13,607 nt of DNA from an uncultured Clostridia bacterium (GTDB taxonomy: Bacteria; Bacillota; Clostridia; Oscillospirales; Acutalibacteraceae). The stretch is taken from assembly GCA_946626015.1 (NCBI GenBank), contig CAMOTT010000038.1, positions 1-13,607 of the forward strand, read 5' to 3'. The notes under the pieces were generated by a model that saw nothing but the letters and a program-made list of their open reading frames with translations, was not told the origin of the DNA and ran no database searches. Numbering within the stretch: position 1 is the first letter of the stretch; the number at the start of each line of letters is the position of its first letter. The position numbers and the translations under genes are program-made. Shown here piece after piece: positions 7,244-13,607 of this stretch.

Positions 7244-9718
7244 TTATTTTTTGGGAATTATTCCCTCAAGGAAGTCGGTTTGAACCGCCTCGCCATTTTT
7301 TATCCTGAAGGTTTTAACTGAAAGGGGCACGAAGTCCGCAGCAAAGCTTATCCCAGCCGGGAAGTAGCTGATTTTTGCTCTTGTCGCTTTACCGGCGGTC
7401 TCCACGGCGCGGAGTATCAGATCCCCGGAGCCGTCCTCGCACTTTTTCAAAGCGGTGACGATTATGTTCCCCTCTGAAACGGAAAGAAAAGACTGCTTCT
7501 GCGCCCATTCCCCTTTATGGTAACTTGCGGGGACTGTGACGGGACGGATATTGAACGCCGCCGCCTGCCGGGTCAGCTCCCCGGCGTCGATTTTCCCTGC
7601 CATCGGAAGGATACCGTATTCACAGCGGTGAACGCCCTCGTCGGTAAAGTTGAACTCGGTGGCAGGCCTGTCGGAATAATGGTCGGCAAAGATCTTATTC
7701 CGCAGCAGCGTAATATTCAGTGAGCTTTCCGTACAGTTAAAGGAATACTTGCTGTCGTTGAGGATACCTAAGGAAAACGCCTTGCCGTCTGTTTCGTACC
7801 CGGCGGCGCACCACCGCTGCATGGGCCACTCCTCGCCGGTGGTCTTGCGGCTGATATTTGAACCGGGTATCTCGGATCTGCATTCCTTAACGCCGCCGCG
7901 GACAGGATTGAAGATCTTGACCATTGTGTGCTTTTCTTTCCAGCCCAATTTACATTTGACGCGGATCAGCTTTTGCCGGGAGGCAAGGCTGAATTCCTGC
8001 ACAAGATAGCTGCCGTTATATTCATACCTGACCCGCGCCGTTCCCCTCACCGGGCCGCTTTCAATAAGGGTCACGGAAACCGGGGTCATATAGGCTTTGA
8101 TATCCTCAAAATGATCTATGTTGTGCGCCCACGTGTCGGAAACAAAGTCGTCGATCACAACCGGAACGCCCATGGGAGCCTCCGGTGAGACGTGATCGTG
8201 ACCCTGAGTTTTATCAAAGATCGAAATAATTCCGCCTGATTTTTTTGAAATCAGCACGCGGAAATGCTCGTTTTCAAGCCTTACCTCGTTCTCCCCGTCC
8301 TCGGCGGACACATCAGTCTGCGTATGTATCTCGGCGGAGGTCATTTTGTCCTCATGCCGCCGCCAGTAGACCTCATAGCCCATGGGAGGCAGCTCCGCCA
8401 TAAACACGGTATCTGTGTGGGAACCGTCCAGACGGGAGGCGCGGATATTTTGCGAGTTCACAAACTCCCCTGCCGAATTTTTGACGTATTTTGAGGCGAA
8501 CAAGGTCTCCACCGGGATATTTACGGCAAAGGGCAATGGGTTGAATACCACAAGGGGGCGCGGAAACTCGCCGCCGGATTCATAGCGAACCTCCGCCGCC
8601 GGGTCTGAAACACCCTCCAGCCAGGTATCTATCTTCCTGCTCATTCGGAGGCAGGCTTCGTTGGTTATCCGTTGAGCGGCGGCAAGGCTCTCCCCTGCAA
8701 AATGCACCGCGTCATCATAGACCTCCATAATTGAACAGCCGCCCAGAATGTCGTGGAACTGATTAAAAAGCACATTTTTCCAGGCCTTGCCCAGCTCCGC
8801 GGTCTTTTCGCCCATTGAGGCAGTGTCCCCTGCCAGTGTCCCCAGCGCCTCGGCGGTATAGAGGGCGTTTTCGCAGCTGCGGTTAAGCTGTTTTATACGG
8901 GAAGTCACGCTGTAACAGCCGCTGGCGTGATGCTGAAGCTCATCTTTCCAAACAGGAAGCGTTGAACCGTCAATGCCGCCAAAGAACTTTTCCGGCGTTG
9001 AAAACGCTATGCTTTCACCTTGATTTTTACGCTCTATAAGATGCTCTATCAAACCCCTTGTGGGGCCGCCGCCGTGATTGCCCACGCCGTAAAAGAGCAT
9101 AAAGCCCGGATCTCCCTTCGCGATGCGTTCCCTTCCCTGCTTTAAGTGCTCATCCAGCCCTTCCGCGCCGCTGACGCAGTATGTATCATATATCTTGAAC
9201 GTTTTTACGCTCGAACCGTCCGGGCTTTGCCAGTTGAACACGTTTGGAATATCCTGATTTTCGTGGGGGCCGGGACGCATAAAGACATAGGAATCCATAC
9301 CACCCTGACGCAAAAGCTGTGGCAGATTGCCGTTGTGGCCGAAGCTGTCCGGGTCGTGCCCCACGGTGCAGGTCACGCCGAACTTTTCATAATAATAAAG
9401 CTGGGAATAAAGCGCCTGCCGGGCAAAGCTCTCCCCGGAGGGCATATTGCAGTCCGGCTGTATCCACCAGCCGCCGGTGACAAACCAGCGGCCCTCTTTT
9501 ATCCGCTGTTTTATCTCCTCAAATATATCCGGAGCGATCTCCTCCACCCATTTGTAATAGACGGCGGAGGAGCAGGTGAAAATAAAGCCGTCATATTCTT
9601 TTATCCTGTCCAGGGCGCTGCGAAAGGTCTGCAAAACCTCTCCGCAGCCGTCCTGCCAGCGCCAGAGCCAGACCGGGTCAAGATGAGCCGCGCCGATGAG
9701 ATGAATTCCCTGTTCCAT
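7244..9718 (-). CDS. GH38 alpha-mannosidase, bacterial type
   Basis: This 824-residue enzyme belongs to GH38, retaining zinc-dependent alpha-mannosidases that release mannose from alpha-mannosides. The key residues are all present: the zinc pair H12 and D14 (AHLDPVW), the catalytic and zinc-binding D124 in GHDPDSFGHNG (120-130), the GNHGGGP loop (213-219), and the late zinc-site pair H322-D323 (NQFHDILGG). The helical bundle follows at about 260-370, and beta-sandwich domains from about 390 to the end carry a recognisable ALKKCEDGSGDLILR signature (about 756-770). The N-terminus starts directly with the catalytic strand and has no signal peptide, so the enzyme is cytoplasmic. GGAGG (9723-9727) lies 4 bases before the ATG. 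It has its own promoter and a terminator, so it is probably a single-gene unit, divergent from the next mannosidase. Linkage preference cannot be read. Confidence 0.92.
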   Translation of the reverse strand: MEQGIHLIGAAHLDPVWLWRWQDGCGEVLQTFRSALDRIKEYDGFIFTCSSAVYYKWVEEIAPDIFEEIKQRIKEGRWFVTGGWWIQPDCNMPSGESFARQALYSQLYYYEKFGVTCTVGHDPDSFGHNGNLPQLLRQGGMDSYVFMRPGPHENQDIPNVFNWQSPDGSSVKTFKIYDTYCVSGAEGLDEHLKQGRERIAKGDPGFMLFYGVGNHGGGPTRGLIEHLIERKNQGESIAFSTPEKFFGGIDGSTLPVWKDELQHHASGCYSVTSRIKQLNRSCENALYTAEALGTLAGDTASMGEKTAELGKAWKNVLFNQFHDILGGCSIMEVYDDAVHFAGESLAAAQRITNEACLRMSRKIDTWLEGVSDPAAEVRYESGGEFPRPLVVFNPLPFAVNIPVETLFASKYVKNSAGEFVNSQNIRASRLDGSHTDTVFMAELPPMGYEVYWRRHEDKMTSAEIHTQTDVSAEDGENEVRLENEHFRVLISKKSGGIISIFDKTQGHDHVSPEAPMGVPVVIDDFVSDTWAHNIDHFEDIKAYMTPVSVTLIESGPVRGTARVRYEYNGSYLVQEFSLASRQKLIRVKCKLGWKEKHTMVKIFNPVRGGVKECRSEIPGSNISRKTTGEEWPMQRWCAAGYETDGKAFSLGILNDSKYSFNCTESSLNITLLRNKIFADHYSDRPATEFNFTDEGVHRCEYGILPMAGKIDAGELTRQAAAFNIRPVTVPASYHKGEWAQKQSFLSVSEGNIIVTALKKCEDGSGDLILRAVETAGKATRAKISYFPAGISFAADFVPLSVKTFRIKNGEAVQTDFLEGIIPKK

Positions 9719-9742
9719 AAGTCCTCCATATTTTGATGTTTA

Positions 9743-9780
9743 TATCACGTTATGAAAAATATAGCACAATAACCGTGATA
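9743..9780. repeat. Interrupted inverted repeat across the minus-strand promoter
   Basis: The arms tatcacgttat (9743-9753) and ataaccgtgata (9769-9780) are inverted copies differing by one extra base; the outer 7 bases, tatcacg and cgtgata, match perfectly. Together they bracket the -10 of the minus-strand promoter, and the right arm abuts its -35. This is a plausible binding site for a dimeric regulator, but no regulator gene is in the window. Confidence 0.5.
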
Positions 9781-9786
9781 AAGCAA
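9758..9786 (-). promoter_or_regulatory. Probable promoter of the 824-residue mannosidase gene
   Basis: On the minus strand: -35 TTGCTT (9781-9786, only the TTG matches), a 17-base spacer, and -10 TATATT (9758-9763, 5 of 6) preceded by TGC, an extended -10. Transcription would start near 9751, about 33 bases before the ATG at 9718. Confidence 0.6.
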
Positions 9787-9865
9787 TAGCAGACACAGAC
9801 GCGCTGCAAGACACTGCACGGCATAAAACAAAGCTCATAGCCTCAGGATTTCCGGCGTATTTTTA

Positions 9866-9894
9866 TTGACACGGGTTGCCCGTGAATGTATAAT
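9866..9894 (+). promoter_or_regulatory. Perfect consensus sigma-A promoter of the 1016-residue mannosidase gene
   Basis: TTGACA (9866-9871), a spacer of exactly 17 bases, and TATAAT (9889-9894) all match consensus fully. Transcription should start near 9901, giving a leader of about 70 bases. A promoter this strong is normally held in check, and an inverted repeat fills its spacer. Confidence 0.88.
9870..9884. promoter_or_regulatory. Candidate operator in the promoter spacer
   Basis: CACGGGTTGCCCGTG has two perfect 6-base arms around a 3-base centre. It overlaps the last two bases of the -35 and most of the spacer. A repressor bound here would block RNA polymerase directly. The repeat is visible in the sequence; the operator role is inference. 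Confidence 0.65.
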
Positions 9895-9895
9895 A

Positions 9896-9911
9896 ATGCG
9901 TATACACGCAT
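9896..9911. promoter_or_regulatory. Second inverted repeat at the transcription start
   Basis: Arms atgcgt (9896-9901) and acgcat (9906-9911) are perfect reverse complements around a 4-base centre, atac. They lie over the predicted start point just after the -10, another usual operator position. The arm sequence differs from the spacer palindrome, so it could bind a different protein. A start-site hairpin in the RNA is an alternative. Confidence 0.45.
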
Positions 9912-9969
9912 AAAAAAATCATTAATCTGTCGGCTGGCGCCGCAAACTTTTTCGGAGGTCTTTTAAAAA

Positions 9970-12900
9970 ATGAAACCAGAAAACGCACATTTTAAACCCC
10001 TTGATCATTACCGTAAAAACCTGTGCAGCGATCTTGATGACGTCCTTGACTTTGCAAGATGTCTTGAGGACACCGCCTTTCCCGTGCTCAGGAACTTTTA
10101 CGGCTGGAACGGCAGCGAGGAGGAGCCCCTGCCCGATATTGAAAAAATGAAGTCGTTCCCCGTTTTTGACCCCACTCAAAGGGATGAAAACGCCATAAAA
10201 ACAGGCTGGATGATGGCTGAGATATCTCTGCCATATATCAGCAAGTATTTTGACAAAAAAGATTTCGGCAACTACGGTTTTACATATTATACCGGCTATG
10301 ATCTGGACATTTACTGCGACGATCACCCGGTTGAGATCTATTCTTATATGGGCGGTCACTTTGACCTTGGCTGTTCCCCCGACGGGAAGCCCCACTATGT
10401 TTTTCTCAGGATCGACAGCCCGAACAATAAGCTCGTCTGCGGCATAACGTCCCGTTACTACCTCAAGGGTCTCAAGGAGACAAACGAGCTTATCGCGAAC
10501 CTTGCCAGGTCTTTGCGCGCCGGCTGTCATCTTCTGTCCACTTCAAACAGGCGAGATAACCTTTACGTTCAGGGCGAGGTGGATATCAATAAATCAAAGC
10601 TCACCGACGAGGAAAGGAAAGCCCTCACAAAGTGTGTTGTGGATACGGCTAACTTTGTGGTTCTGGCAATGCGGGACGATACGATAATCTCCAAACTGCA
10701 AGCCGCGCTTAATATGCTTGAACCTGTGGCGGATTACGCCAAGAGATTTACCATCTACTTTATAGGCCACTCCCACATTGACCTTGCGTGGAAGTGGAGA
10801 TACCCCGAAACCATCGAATGTATGAAGGGCACCTTTGAGACCCAGCTTCAGCTGATGGAAAGGGAGCCGGAGTACGTTTACGTTGAGACCTCCGCCGTTC
10901 TTTGGAGGGATATGAAGAGGAAATATCCCGAATTCTGGGAGAAGATCAAAGCCGCCGCTGACAGAGGACAGTTTGAGCCACAGGGCGGTATGTGGTGCGA
11001 GACCGACGGACAGTGCGTGGGCGAAGAAAGCTGGTTCCGCCAGATCGAAAACGGACAGAAGGCCTCAATGGAAACCTGCGGCAAAAAAGCCACCTGCGCG
11101 GTGAATATCGACGCCTTTGGCTTCAATGCCGGACTTCCGAAAATTTTGAAGAACGCCGGGTTGAACTTTTTTGTGACCCAAAAGCTCCGTTATAACGAAT
11201 ATACCCTTTTCCCCTACATCCATTTCTGGTGGGAGGGCGACGACGGCAGCAGAATACTGACCCTGCACGAATACCCCGGCCATTCAAACCACATTGAGTT
11301 TGACGAGCTTGCCAAAACCGTCCGCATCCATCACCTTACAGACGGCTTCTATCACATTCCCCTCCTTTGGGGCTACGGCAACCACGGCGGCGGCCCGCAG
11401 CCCGTCATGATGGACAGGATCGACGAGCTTAAAAAGCAGCGGGTGTTCCCCAACATCAAGTTCTGCGGAATGACGGAATTTTATAATATCCTGACCAGTA
11501 CGGAAGATCTGTCAACACTTCCCACGCTCAAAGGCGAGCTGTTCCTTGAAACCCATCACAAGACGTACACCGTTCAGGCAAAGACGAAATATCTCAACCG
11601 CGAGTGCGAGCGCGCTCTCCTCAACTGCGAAAGCCTGCAGGCGGCAGCCGGCGAATACCGCGACGTGACAGAGGCCTGGGAGAAGGAGCTTTTCGGGCAA
11701 TTCCACGACGTCCTCGCCGGTACCTCCATGCTCAAGGTCTACCGCGACCTGTACGAGGATTTTGACAAGGCCTTTGAGATCATTTCCGCCTCGAACAAAG
11801 ACTGCGCGGCAAAGGCTCTCGGCACAGGCGACCGGGTCTATGTTTTCAATCCGGTCTCCGTCAAGACGGACACACCGCTGATCATTGACAAAGCCCCGGC
11901 CTGCGACTTCGGCTTTGCCATTGACAGCAACGGCAGCAAGCACGCTTATCAAAAGACCTTTGACAATAAAACGGCCGTTTATTTCAACGGCCTCAAGCCC
12001 TATTCTTTCAATAGCCTCGACTTTGTTGACGGCCGGCCGGAAAGCTCCATATCCGTCAACGGTGATCAGATCGACAACGGCGTTGTCAAGGCTGTTTTTG
12101 ACCGGGAAAAGGGCGTTATCAGCTCCCTGATCTTCGACGGAAAAGAGTTCAGCGGAGGTCAGATCGGCAACTTTAAGCTCCTTGAGGACACAAGGAACCG
12201 CGACTATGACTCCTGGAACTTCGGCTTTACCGGCAAGGAGTGGGATTTCAACTGCTTCGACTTTGAAATAGTTGAGCAGGGGCCTGTAAGAGTTGTGGTC
12301 AGAGCCAAATACTCATTTGGAATATGGACGGAGAAAAAGCCCTACTACGGCACATACCTCTGGCACACTCCCTCGGTGGATTACCCCACAAGCTTCCTGA
12401 CTCAGGACTTCATCTTCTACGCCAACGATCCGATGATAAGATGCGTCCTCCACGCCGACTGGTGGGAAAACAGCAAGGATCTTAAGCTCTCCGCACAGAC
12501 CCGCATCAGTAACCCAAGGGCGTTTTACAAGGTGCCCTTCGGCAGGCTTGAGCGTCCCGTAAAAAGAGACACGCCCTACGAGAAGGCGAGGTATGAGGTT
12601 CCGGCTATCACATATTCCGACCTTGTGGGAGATGACGGATATTCCTTCGCTCTCCTCAACCGCTCAAAGCACGGTTATGACGTCCTTGACGGCAGAGTAA
12701 GGCTCACCCTCCTCACCTCTCCCAATGGCGCGGACATTGCAAAGGTTCCCGACCCCACCGCCGACAGGGGCAAGCACACCATCGAATACGCCTTCCTGCC
12801 CCACAGAAACGATTTTGACATAGAAAACACTGCAATGAGCTACGAAAGGGGTTCCATGATCCTGACCGGCGGCAGCTCCCCTGCCGTGACCCTGGGCGAG

Positions 12901-13020
12901 ACCCTGCTCGACAGCTCTGACGACAGCAAGACCGTCACAAGCGTCCGCATCCTGCCTGACGGAAAGTATTTTTACAGGATCTTGGGCAAGGACGGCAAGC
13001 TGGGCAGCGAAACGAAATAA
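9970..13020 (+). CDS. GH38 alpha-mannosidase, MAN2C1-like type with N-terminal domain
   Basis: This 1016-residue enzyme has an N-terminal, probably beta-rich, domain (about 1-255) followed by the GH38 catalytic domain (about 260-510), helical bundle (about 520-610) and C-terminal sandwich domains. The HSHIDLAW motif (267-274) gives zinc ligands H269 and D271, and the form GHSHIDLAWKW...ET resembles the cytosolic MAN2C1-like branch. D381 in NIDAFGFNAG is the nucleophile and zinc ligand; GYGNHGGGP (468-476) and H579-D580 (GQFHDVLAG) complete the site. The usual K-x-x-E-D-G signature near the C-terminus is not recognisable, and the last 60 residues look divergent. There is no signal peptide, so it is cytoplasmic. 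GGAGG (9954-9958) lies 11 bases before the ATG, a slightly long spacing. It is transcribed alone from a consensus promoter and ends at a strong terminator. Confidence 0.92.
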   Translation: MKPENAHFKPLDHYRKNLCSDLDDVLDFARCLEDTAFPVLRNFYGWNGSEEEPLPDIEKMKSFPVFDPTQRDENAIKTGWMMAEISLPYISKYFDKKDFGNYGFTYYTGYDLDIYCDDHPVEIYSYMGGHFDLGCSPDGKPHYVFLRIDSPNNKLVCGITSRYYLKGLKETNELIANLARSLRAGCHLLSTSNRRDNLYVQGEVDINKSKLTDEERKALTKCVVDTANFVVLAMRDDTIISKLQAALNMLEPVADYAKRFTIYFIGHSHIDLAWKWRYPETIECMKGTFETQLQLMEREPEYVYVETSAVLWRDMKRKYPEFWEKIKAAADRGQFEPQGGMWCETDGQCVGEESWFRQIENGQKASMETCGKKATCAVNIDAFGFNAGLPKILKNAGLNFFVTQKLRYNEYTLFPYIHFWWEGDDGSRILTLHEYPGHSNHIEFDELAKTVRIHHLTDGFYHIPLLWGYGNHGGGPQPVMMDRIDELKKQRVFPNIKFCGMTEFYNILTSTEDLSTLPTLKGELFLETHHKTYTVQAKTKYLNRECERALLNCESLQAAAGEYRDVTEAWEKELFGQFHDVLAGTSMLKVYRDLYEDFDKAFEIISASNKDCAAKALGTGDRVYVFNPVSVKTDTPLIIDKAPACDFGFAIDSNGSKHAYQKTFDNKTAVYFNGLKPYSFNSLDFVDGRPESSISVNGDQIDNGVVKAVFDREKGVISSLIFDGKEFSGGQIGNFKLLEDTRNRDYDSWNFGFTGKEWDFNCFDFEIVEQGPVRVVVRAKYSFGIWTEKKPYYGTYLWHTPSVDYPTSFLTQDFIFYANDPMIRCVLHADWWENSKDLKLSAQTRISNPRAFYKVPFGRLERPVKRDTPYEKARYEVPAITYSDLVGDDGYSFALLNRSKHGYDVLDGRVRLTLLTSPNGADIAKVPDPTADRGKHTIEYAFLPHRNDFDIENTAMSYERGSMILTGGSSPAVTLGETLLDSSDDSKTVTSVRILPDGKYFYRILGKDGKLGSETK

Positions 13021-13027
13021 AAACTAC

Positions 13028-13077
13028 GCAAGCCAAAACCCGGTGGCTTGAACCGTTGGGTTTTGGCTTGCTTTTTT
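13028..13077 (+). terminator. Strong intrinsic terminator after the 1016-residue mannosidase gene
   Basis: Arms gcaagccaaaaccc (13028-13041) and gggttttggcttgc (13058-13071) pair perfectly over 14 bp, with a small inner pairing (ggt with acc), and six T follow at 13072-13077. It begins 7 bases after the stop codon. Confidence 0.95.
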
Positions 13078-13114
13078 GAAAATCCTTTGTTATATTTTTA
13101 GCGGAGGGGATGTT

Positions 13115-13607
13115 ATGCTCAACAAACTCGTATATTGGTTTTTGGTGGTTCTGACGGCGATATCACCGTCTCTTGTACAATTTCTCAATCTGCCTCAAAT
13201 ACCCCGCGGGCAAACTCTGGATATGAGCAAATTTGAGCTTGTCTGGAGCGATGAATTTGACGGCGACGAGCTGGACAGATCAAAATGGAGCTACGAATGG
13301 TGGGTCACCGAGCGCAAAGGCGGCTACTGGCACGAGGATATGGTCTCGGTGGAAAACGGAGATCTTGTCATCCGCGCCGAATACAAGGATAAGCCGCTCA
13401 GCTTCAACTACGGCGATATCGACTGGGTAAAGCCATATAAAAGCGGCTACTACACCGGTCTTATCACAACACGGGACAAATATGAGCAGTGCCGTGGATA
13501 TTTTGAGTGCCGCTGCATCCTGCCGGCCGGCACCGGGCTGTGGTCATCCTTCTGGATGATGAACGACGGCGTGTTTAATGTGGACGGCTACGGCAATGAC
13601 GGCACCG
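13115..13607 (+). CDS. GH16 family glycoside hydrolase, N-terminal part, cut by window end
   Basis: The frame is open from the ATG at 13115 to the window edge (164 codons). GGAGGGG (13103-13109) sits 5 bases before the start. Residues about 4-25 are hydrophobic with a lysine before them, a signal peptide or membrane anchor, so the enzyme acts outside the cell. From residue 41 the sequence ELVWSDEFDGDELDRSKW is the standard opening of GH16 catalytic domains, followed by a block ending RGYFECRCILPAGTGLWSSF (about 128-147), also typical. GH16 members are retaining endo-acting enzymes on beta-1,3/1,4-glucans, galactans and related polymers. The catalytic E-x-D-x-x-E motif should come just beyond NDGT at the window edge and cannot be confirmed. 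The substrate is therefore open; a laminarinase-like enzyme is the most usual in this setting. Confidence 0.88.
   Translation, partial: MLNKLVYWFLVVLTAISPSLVQFLNLPQIPRGQTLDMSKFELVWSDEFDGDELDRSKWSYEWWVTERKGGYWHEDMVSVENGDLVIRAEYKDKPLSFNYGDIDWVKPYKSGYYTGLITTRDKYEQCRGYFECRCILPAGTGLWSSFWMMNDGVFNVDGYGNDGT

Noticed and set aside
9922..10530. A 202-codon open frame on the minus strand in the divergent region and the start of the 1016-residue mannosidase gene
   Set aside because: Most of it is antisense to the conserved mannosidase gene, and its translation has no recognisable domain.

Overview
The window reads as a carbohydrate-use locus from a Bacillota (Firmicutes) bacterium, most likely a gut or rumen type Clostridia. 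This rests on strong GGAGG-type ribosome binding sites, sigma-A type promoters with extended -10 elements, classic hairpin plus T-run terminators, a GPH-family sugar symporter instead of a SusCD system, and cytoplasmic family GH38 enzymes. No RNA gene, CRISPR array, insertion sequence or phage gene was seen.

Layout. 1-258 is the 3' end of a 4-alpha-glucanotransferase gene (malQ), closed by a strong terminator. 259-550 is a non-coding stretch with an inverted repeat, a palindrome and a probable promoter. 551-3172 holds three tightly spaced plus-strand genes: a GPH/MelB-type sugar:cation symporter with a roughly 100-residue extracellular insert, a small DUF1294 membrane protein, and a YbaK/EbsC-type aminoacyl-tRNA deacylase. 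A hairpin terminator at 3199-3232 separates them from minus-strand genes arriving from the other side. 7109-3249 (minus) is a two-gene unit: a HAD phosphohydrolase with an extra N-terminal domain, then a 950-residue divergent GH38 protein. 9718-7244 (minus) is a second GH38 alpha-mannosidase with its own promoter and probable terminator. 9719-9969 is a divergent control region with two promoters and several inverted repeats. 9970-13020 (plus) is a third GH38 alpha-mannosidase of the larger MAN2C1-like type, closed by a very strong terminator. From 13115 to the window edge is the start of a membrane-anchored or secreted GH16 glucanase-like enzyme.

How the parts may work together (inference). 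Three GH38 enzymes of three different types, none with a signal peptide, next to a sugar symporter suggest uptake of alpha-mannosides (N-glycan or mannan fragments, or mannosyl-glycosides) and hydrolysis in the cytoplasm. The HAD enzyme may remove phosphate from a sugar phosphate made in the same pathway. The GH16 protein would act outside the cell on a beta-glucan-type polymer, so the neighbourhood looks like a broader glycan-use region that also includes malQ.

The points most worth a second look are: the 950-residue GH38 protein has phenylalanine where the family's catalytic and zinc-binding aspartate normally sits, while its other metal-site residues are kept; the HAD partner carries an unexplained N-terminal domain; the transporter has a large extracellular insert; and the third mannosidase gene has a perfect consensus promoter with a palindrome filling its spacer, a strong candidate for an operator.
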